Part shown: positions 35,421 to 45,600 of the stretch, piece by piece
How the letters are laid out: every line of letters begins with the position of its first letter
Numbering within the stretch: position 1 is the first letter of the stretch
NCBI GenBank assembly: GCA_949318235.1
Contig: CASGGR010000024.1
Span: 62,001 to 126,000, forward strand
Origin: Ecdyonurus torrentis
Taxonomy: Eukaryota; Arthropoda; Insecta; Ephemeroptera; Heptageniidae
Length of the DNA stretch: 64,000 nt
Direction: 5' to 3'
Made by a program: the position numbers and the translations under genes
The notes under the pieces: model-generated
Databases searched by the model: none
What the model was told of the DNA's origin: nothing
The model's input: the letters and a program-made list of their open reading frames with translations, nothing else

Positions 35421-38400
35421 CTGGCAACATAGCAAAACAAAACAAAGGCTTAGATATGGCAACATAGTATAACAAAGGTTTAGATATATATGGCAACACT
35501 GCAGGGAACTTTTAAATTAAGGGCCTATAAATTTCAACCCTTACTGCTTCCACAAAAAAATAATAAATCAAAAAGGTAAAATTCATGATAGGACTATCAT
35601 CAGGACTGTCTTAATTATAGAAGGTGCCTGGCTATCATTCATACACATATTACGTCTCTCAATCCTTCTCCTCCCTCACAAACTGGGGTTAAAAACTGTA
35701 AACTGTAAGCAATGTTAGGGGTTCATGAATTCCGGGTCTACAATAGAAATTGTAGTGCTAGTTGCTTACTTTATAAGTTTCTCCCCAGTTTGTGAGAGTA
35801 CTGAAGGGTTGAGGGATGCAATATTTATATGTAAAAGGTCTCATATCATGATTCATCATTAATTTCATTATGATTTTTTTTTTTAATATTATTATCATTT
35901 ATTATTATTATTTTTGTTAAGGCGGGTATCTCTTTAATAATGCCTACATAAACAGCCCTACAGCTTAGTAAGGCTATACCATAGACTTGTATGTCTATGG
36001 GCTATACTAATTTCCTATTTTTTTTACCAAACGAACAAGTGCACGTGCACGTTCATTATTATTATTATTTTTGAATGTCACTAACTGCAGACTAATTTAA
36101 ATAATAGCCACTTTACAAAGTGTATGATTGTGGTTTAAAAATTCTCACCTAGAACCACGTTTCCTAGGTGAACTAGAAGCTGATGAACTATCATAGTTGG
36201 ATGTTTTTCTCTTGACAGGACGTTTTCTCCTTGGTTGTACGATTTCTTCGTCACTCTCGTCCTGTTGTTGTCTCTTCTTCTTGGCTGATTCCAGTCTGAT
36301 CCTTAGTGGAGGAACCACCGAGGAAGGCCTGGTCTTGACTGCGGCCATGGCCATACTCAACTGAAGTTGTTGTTTGTCACTGGGACTTGGGTTAGTAGGT
36401 AGATTACGTGAGTTACGTATGATGATTGGTTTAGTTTCAATCAGCATGGGTTCTGAGTGAGTAGGTTTTTCTCCAAGTGATACAACATCAATTTCCTCCT
36501 CTGTAACATATAAAAAAGACAGAATTTGTTTTAGTAAAACTGTGGAAATATACATTTTTTTTTTTTTAAATATTAAAAAATACTTTAGAATTTGATGTCA
36601 AAAATTAGGGTATAAAAATACAACATTGGGGTATATTATTAAGTTTAAAATGTAACTGGATATAAAATACGTTATCCAATCACAGGTAACGCGGGAAAAG
36701 TAGAGACAATTTAAATTTCATAAATCTAGTTAACGTTGTAAAATATTTTTCAGTTAGCGTAAAGTCTTGTCGTGCAAAAGAACGTTTAAATTTTGCATAC
36801 ACAGTGAAACGTGATCCACTCGTAAGATACATACATAATTTCATAGTGTGACTATGAAATAGCCTTAAACATTAAGAGTTCTTGTTTTAATGAAAATAAT
36901 AATCTTAATAAGCCGCATTTAGAGTTTTTTTTTTTTTTTTAACCTTCCCCTCTCAAAAATGCAAATACATTCACTAAAACTGTAAGACAGATTTAATACT
37001 GATGGATACATATTATTATGCACATTTTCGACTTTTTTTTACGGTTGATTTTTATTGATAATCTACGTGAGAAATATGTCCCTGGTACATCTTGACATGC
37101 AGCTAGGTATGAGCTACACGTCTACACATGTCCAGCATTGCTGTTCCCACTTCTAGCACACCCTCATGGCAACAATGGTACCACGACAGCCGGCTTAATA
37201 ATGTGGGGTATTCATTTGTATTAGTTTTATTGGAAATATGATGATAAAGCAAAATTAATAACTAAGTAATGAGTTTGAGACCGTAATCGAAAGCTCTTTT
37301 AATTGTTATTTTTTATATTGAGATTAATCGTGCTGATAATGGTTAATTATTGGCCTGCTAATGGTTTTTTACTGGTTGTTTATATGGAAAAGATCAAACT
37401 GTTGCCACTTTATGGAGTTGAGAGCAACTTTGAAGCCACCAATCGACTTCACCTTTTAAACGAAACCAAAATTTAAAGTTCCATCTATAATAATATATAG
37501 TTTTAAAAGTTCAGGACGTAATAATTTTTTACTAACACATCTACCAGTAATTACGTATTATTAATAATTAAATTTTAATCATATATTACTACAAATTGAT
37601 ACAAAAAATCGCGGGTATATTGAGATATTACGTTGATGAATGAAGACACGTGTACGAAAGTTGTAGCGCCGTGGCGCCACTGCTATAAAGACGCACCCCA
37701 TATATAAATCGATAATACAGTAGCAGGCTAGCGTATACGTTTTACTACACTAACTCCCCCCACCATCACCCCCAACCACCACACCCTCTCTATCCTCCCC
37801 TTTCCCTTCTCCCGACCCAATATACCGCGAGTCGTCTGTCTGACTTTGACGTCATCAGAAATGCCGCATATTTTTATTATAGGGGGCTAGTGGGTCAATA
37901 TAAAAAGGGGGTAGTAATCATAATCTGTCTGCTATATATATTTATTACTATTATTATAAAGTAATAAAGGTACTATGCAGTACTTACATACACACACACA
38001 CACAAATAATAAAAAAACGATAAATTATTTATAAGAAAATTTTTTCGCATAAATAATTTTGAAGCACCATAGTAACAATTACATAGTAACAAACACAACA
38101 CAAAAAGATAATTGGTATCCTTGAAAGATTTTTTAAAAAAATGAAATCACGGCGTAATATAAAAATTACTCGTATAGTAAAACTAAATATTGGATAAATC
38201 GTTTATATATCGTGAATTATTATTTTCTTTATGTACTCTCTTTTTTTTTTTTTTTTTTAATTTATAATCTTATTTTTCTAAGGCAGGTGGTAATTAATTG
38301 TAAGACCTTGATATTAACTTAATTACCGTGCAAAAATAAAAAAATTATTTAACATCGTAAGTTCCTCGCTTGGCGTTAAATATGTTTCGTCTGGGGATCA

Positions 38401-39217
38401 CTCAAGCTAAGTTAATTTATAACTCTGGGTTTTGTATTCTTTACGCTTTTCTTCTGTACCATTTTCTCTTAAAAGTTAAAATTGGAATTTTATGAAAATT
38501 TAGTCAAAAAGTAGATATTTTATGACAATTTTAAACATTATAAAATTCTGCTAAGTTTTTTTCTCCCGTCCCTGCAAGTCCTATTCACACATCACAATAG
38601 CCAATATAATTCACGATGTGCATTTTTTTTTCATTGTTGCTAGCCTGGTGATAAAATTATTTTTTTTCAATTAGAAAAGCATTGAGTGGACGATTAGATC
38701 ACTAAATTTGCAACAATCAAAGAAATTCTAAAGCAAATCGTGAAATTACATTAAATTAACTAGACCACTTGCAAATAAACATTTTTAAAAAATTAATTTA
38801 ATGTATTATGATGACGATTTTTTTTTACCTAAGAAGTGCATTGAGAATATTTAAATTTATTTTATTTGGTTTATTTAATATAAATGGTCCACTGTGTCAT
38901 TTTTATACTTAATATAGCAATTTATAACACGCATATAATATCCATAAACACGCATACAGTGTGTATTAAGACTTTATCACTATATAGTTCAGCATTTGCC
39001 ATGACTGTCTGGAGAAACCATGGAAATGTCTAGCCAGACAGGTAGGTGTAAAAATTATGTTATATAAAAAAAAAATCGTCTCTCCCCCCTCTCTATCTTT
39101 TTGAAAACCCAAACAAGTTTTGTATCTTAAAACGTAAAATATAATGAACGTTTTATTGCCATTACACGCTCGGTACTGGCATTATTTTTTTAAAAGTACA
39201 TTAACCTAAAAGTACGA

Positions 39218-39257
<40 letters not shown>

Positions 39258-39968
39258 TTATTATTGTGGGTGAACATACGTTTTAAAAAGACACGGAATT
39301 CGCAAGCAAAAAAAAGTAAAAGAAAGAAAGAAGTTAGTAATAATAATCAAGGTAAAAAAAGGGCGTGGTTGCACTACATTCCTCTTAAGTTCATTCCACC
39401 TGCCTCCTCGCCAGCCTCCCACTATCTTATATATATCTTGCTGGACCACATCTTTATAATGTGACCTTCCAATGTCCGACATCAGCAGTAACTAGTTTTG
39501 TATTTTTTTATTTTTTTTTTAGTTACTAAGCCATAGTTACATCATTTCAAAATCATGATATTCTTTCAGTTTTTACGAACAATTTATTCAATTTTTTATA
39601 AAAATGACAGTTTACGTTTTACATACAAAATAAACAGTTTTTTAAAAATCATAATCGATCTTAATACAATTTTATAGTTGAATACGCATGAAAAAAAAAA
39701 TTGCAATTTGAAATGGTTTACTTTTATGGATTAAATTATGTAACTTAAACTGCATAATATCTTCAATTTTGAAATCATATTAATTATTTTACTAAAATCT
39801 TATATAATTTTTAATCCAGATTTTTTTATGCTATCATATTAGAATAAATTAGGATTGGAGAACATACTATGTTTGTTTTTATATTCGATATTAATTAATA
39901 TTTTAATACAAAAGTTTTTTTTTGTGAATATTTTATGTGGCTGTTGTTATATTTAACTTTTATAAGAA

Positions 39969-40009
<41 letters not shown>

Positions 40010-40065
40010 GGAGTGGTGTCCGCCCTTGACTTTGGACTTGGTACTCAAGAAACACTCAGTTCGCA

Positions 40066-40102
<37 letters not shown>

Positions 40103-42612
40103 TAGATATCTGTGTGTGGTATAAAATCCCCGACGTCGCATCGATACGTTGCTCCAGCTTATTACGTCATAAGGCCACACCCCGCCAAAGCATTGCATCC
40201 ACGTGCATACCTTTACAAAGACGTAGAATTTTTTTTTTTTAATCCGGAATCGAATTTAAACTCGACACGTGTTATTATATAATATTAACAAAGCAAATTT
40301 GAATATTCAATTATATAAAAATTGTAATATTTTGCTTTTATTTTTTTAAGACGCAGTTTCTGCAACCCCCCACCCCCGTACGAGAATACATTTATATATA
40401 ACACCAGACACGTGTCTTAGAAAATATTTAAATAAGGGAGGGGTGGAATTTTATTGCAATTTGCAAGTTTTTATAAAAAAAAGTAGAAATTAATGTATTT
40501 TTTAGAACTTCCTCCCTTATTATTAAGCCTCTCTCTCACTCGACTTTTAATTTTTTTTCTAACTTTCAACTGACAAAATTACTTTTATATAACCTCAGAA
40601 TTTAATTTTTATTATCCCTAACAATAATTCATATTTATATATTTTTTTGTTAAAATAAAAGCTGATAAAAACAACCCCCCTAGTGTGTTTATCCTTATTG
40701 TACAGACGGATAATTACTCCTCCCCCTCCCCCCCCCCTCCTCAAGTGCAATTGCAAAGTAATTACCTTGCTAATTGCACGGTCTAGGGAACATATGGTCT
40801 GCAAAATTCACTGAATCATACCAGGAAAAACTTTATATTTAGACACGAAACCTTCAATGTTTAATTTAAACAATTTTTTTGTTTTCCTCTTCTAAAGATT
40901 ATCTAATATAACAATATGTTATTTTATGAGTAATAGAACAAATATTATCATATTTAAATAAATATAATAACAGGAAAAGTGATAGTAAAATTATTATATG
41001 TATTGTATAACGATACATATATTTGATATTACATTATTGAAGCATACTTCCTTAAAAAAAAAAACTCGTTATTATAATTTTTTTTTTCTAATTTATTTAT
41101 TTGTGTATTTTTTTGTTATCAAAAATACAACTTCTAAAAAAAGAAATACTCGCGGAAAAAAAATCATACGATGTTCTTAACTATCGATTATAATATACAT
41201 CGATATTTTTTACCATGCAATTATATAATATTGCATATATCGATTATAAATAATAAAATTGTTATCGCCCGCACGTATGCAGTTGCAGCGTGTTATGCAA
41301 TTCCTTTGTTTCTCCTATACATTCCCCGCCACGCCCCGCTCTCTCTCTCTCTCCCATGCACTTGATAACCTACGCTAAGCCGACATATCTTATGCAGTTC
41401 ATATATTATACAACGAACGATGATTATAAATAGCAATATTATGAAGTTTTTTTATCAGACGTTGAAAACATTGTTAATAATATATTACGATATGCAGTCG
41501 TGCATACGAAAAATGAAAGTCATTAGAAAAAAAAAAAAAATAAATGACTGACCTGCAATAGACTGTGAACAAAAAAATTTGACACGTGCGGCGTTTCAAA
41601 CGGAAATATTTGATCTAAATTAAGTTTCATAATTATATTATACATAATATTAGGTACTTTTAAGTATCAAAATGATCCTAAATATCCCTTCGTAGAGTTT
41701 CATTTTAAAATTTGCACGTTTTTTTTTTTTCGATCTTTTTTTCCCAATCTTTTTTTTTTTTTTTTTTTTTTGCAAAAATTTTAACGTTGCATTATGGGTT
41801 AAAATAAGAATTGCAGCAAGGTTGCTAAAAAAAAATACCAGGGTTTTGTTCCCATTTAATTCTGTTCAAAATTAGCGAAGTATTGACGTTTTGTCAAAAG
41901 AGAGAGAGAGAAATTCGCGAGAGATATTTCGGTGCATGCAGTGTAGGCACGTGGAGTAGAAAATTTGGGCCGTCCCCCCACCCCCTTCTGCCGACCTTGG
42001 GTGGGAGGGGAGGTCAACGTACCACCAAGGGAGGGGAAATGAGAGGAGGGTTGCGCAATTCTAAAGTCAAACTAACATAAGTGGCGATCAATGAATGAAT
42101 GAAACACACCCATATATTTTTTTTACTATTATTTTTTTCTTCTTTTATTTATTTATGTATTTTTCTTTCTATTATAATTATTTAAATAAGCTGTCTGTTT
42201 AAAGTCACACTATTATTAACATAAATTATTTTTAACTAAAAAAAAATATATAATATATATAATGAAATGTTAAAAAATGCGTAAAGTAAGTCAAGCGTAA
42301 AATTAAAACTACTGCATTTTAAAATGAAGACATTTATGCATGCATCGCATAAAAATACCATTCAAATATTTAGCAAAAATTTCTGCAAAATACCACACAT
42401 TTTCTAAATACATTGCACTAATTATTTATGACAGTTACATTTTATGTCAGAAATCGAAACAAAAATTAGGAATGTGCGAAAATGTGAGTTCCATTATATT
42501 GCACATATCAGATTTCAATCCATATTTAGACTTTCAATAAGCAAAAATAATTTGGTGACCAGCGCGGGAAAATGATAGACTCGTATAAGCCATTTTTTAA
42601 CATTGCCCCCCC

Positions 42613-42644
<32 letters not shown>

Positions 42645-45600
42645 TTTCCTGCCGCCACAACGAAAAAATTTAAATACCGCATATTAGTAACACTTTACCA
42701 TGATTTCAGCTAATAAAAATATGTTTGTTTTTTTAACAATAAAAAGCATTGAAAACAGACTAGACCAGTTATAAAAATAGATAATATGACAAGAAAAAGG
42801 GCGTGAGAAAAAAAATATAAAAAATTAAATCAAGTTACGTTAATACGAGTATACCGGCGTCTCTAAAAAAAAAACTACCCACGTGTACGAGAGAGAAAAG
42901 GCGTGTCGTTGGGTCGATATCTCACAGAGAAAGAGAGAGAGAGAGAGAGCAAGTTTTTAGCTATAGCAGCAGTAGCAGCAGCCAGCCACTGGCGGGGAGG
43001 AGAAATTGTCAGTGCGTTAGAGCTGTGAGCCTGGTATAACATGCGGCAAATACCGCAGGACCTGCCTGCACAGTTTTGCAGTTTTTGGCTTGGCTTTGCT
43101 ACCCCAGTATAAGCTAACTTGATGCATCAGCGTATATCAAAACCTGCACAATATAAACTGCATTCTTAAATTAACGTGTTTTTTTTTTTAATATCACAAC
43201 CCCGGAAGTAACGCAATTTGTTTTTCTTTGACACGAAATGCACCCCCTTAAAAATTTCAGATATTTATTAATTGGAGGGGGGGGGGGGGGTTACAGGTAG
43301 CGCGGGAAAAACAGACTCCCACACATGTAATTATGCTGAATTGTCTCAATTTTAAAACTGCATTATTAAAAATGCTGCACAACAAAACTGTTATGCTATG
43401 ATACATAATCGCTATACAATATAGCATAAATTATGTTGATATGAAAAAATATTGCTGCAATTTGGTATAATTTCCAAGGGTCATCTAAGTAGGAATCTCG
43501 TACTGCATTGTGGAATGGTTGCATACATATATTATAAAAAGTCGACGCCATAAGTGAGCACTAAATAACATGGAACATTTTTGACAATTTAAGCAATGTT
43601 TTTGACAGCATTGATGTTGTTGTTGTTAACAGGTTGAATTAGATTTTAAAGAGTGTGAGAAAAATAATAGCCAAAAAAAATTTTTTTAAACTAATTTCCT
43701 AAAGAAAATAGCCATAAATAAACAACGTTTGCTCTATGCTGAGCAATGTTACTTAATGCTCCAGTATGGCTTCAAAGCGCATTTAGTATGACGTCATGTG
43801 CATACACCCTTACTTATATAATAGTTAAATATGATCACCGATAACATCTATTGTTTCACTATGAAGATTTTACTAGATTTTCCAATTTATGTTCAAATTT
43901 TAAACGCTACCACATTGACATTTCAAATAGCACGTACACACCCACTTTCTCTCTCTCTCAATCCCAATCTATTGTATTCATAATTGACAAGAATATAATG
44001 ACATTTTTTCATTATCAATAATGACAATTACCACAACAATTAAATCTGTTAATAAAGCAAAAGAATGTAAGCTTTAAACACCTGCAAAAAAAATTGCAAT
44101 GTTGCCAATTTTGTAGCAGAAAAATAAATATACAAGATCCCCTAATGAAAACTGAACCCTCAAAACTGTTATGTAAAAGTAAAAAAAACGGGTCAAATTT
44201 CATACGCTTTACAAGATTTTAGTTACATAATATAAGTAAATATCAGAGTTTAACTATTTTAAACGTATTTACACCAAATCTGAGACGATTTTTCATTACA
44301 CTCAAGTACTTTGGGAGTTACAAAGGGAGAGGGGGTGGGGCGGGGGGCTTCCTTCCTTAATAATTCTAAGTACCCGACATTTAAGATCACGCACGCAAGA
44401 AAAGTAGAAATTTTAAAGTATGTACAGTAGGTAATACTAAAATCTTTATTTTTATTAATATTTTTATTAATATTTATGTACAATCAAATATAAACATGAT
44501 CATTTTAGGCTACCCATTCATACATGAATCCAAAATAAGAATTTAGGCATAGTTTGGGCAAGATTAAGGGTATCTAATTTTCTGTTGGTTTTAAGCGCAT
44601 GACGTCATACTGAATGCGCTTTGATGCCATACTAGAGCAATGAATATTTAGCATAGGACAAACATAGCTTTAGGCTACTTTCTTTGAAAAATTAGTTAAT
44701 TTTCTAATTATTAATATTTTTCTTGCATATTTGAAATTCAACCTGTTAACAGCACCAATGCTTTTAAATTATTGCTTGGTATTTTTGAACTGGTAAAATA
44801 TATCATTTTTCCATACCAGACAGTTAGTGCTTACATATGGCGTCAACTTTTATATCATGAATACAAACACCCTTCTTTAGATGTTCTTATTATTTATTCA
44901 TTTGAGAAAACTACCGCATAGGGGACGTTAAATTTTAAACAATGTACAGACATGATGATATAAAATTTTACTTCATTATCTATAAATGCATTGATATGAA
45001 AATCTAATGCTCTAAATTTAAAAATAAGAAAATAGAGTAAAATGCCACACGTGTCCAAGCAAATCGTGTCACCGATAATTTTTTTTTTTTTTGAAAGTTA
45101 TTAATTATAAAGCCATTCAATCAAAATAAAAAGTCAGAGATATTAAAAAGAAGATGAAATCTCAGTCGTATTTAAGTGCGTAACTTAGTATAACAAAGCT
45201 TATTATTATATTATCACTCTAATTTTAGCTTCATTACAATATCAAGTTTTTAAAAAGAAATGATAAAAAAAAAAGGTTAACACGCATAAAGACGTTTTTA
45301 AGATCTTATTTTAAAAACATAAAAATTAAGAGGAAAAATGAAGCTCATACCAAGTATTTTGCCACTCTAGAAAAAAATATATAAAACTACATTGATATTT
45401 TTATTATTACGATAAAATGAAGTAAGCACGCGTGCGACACGCGATGAAGTTAAAAAAAAAAAAAAAAAAAAACGCTTGCTAGCGGCAGACAATACTTCAA
45501 TAAAATGATAAAAAATTTAATGTCATAAAAATAAACTAAAAAGTTGTCTATTTCTGATCACTTTTTCATTTTAAAATATTTTATTTTTATTACAGCGCAG

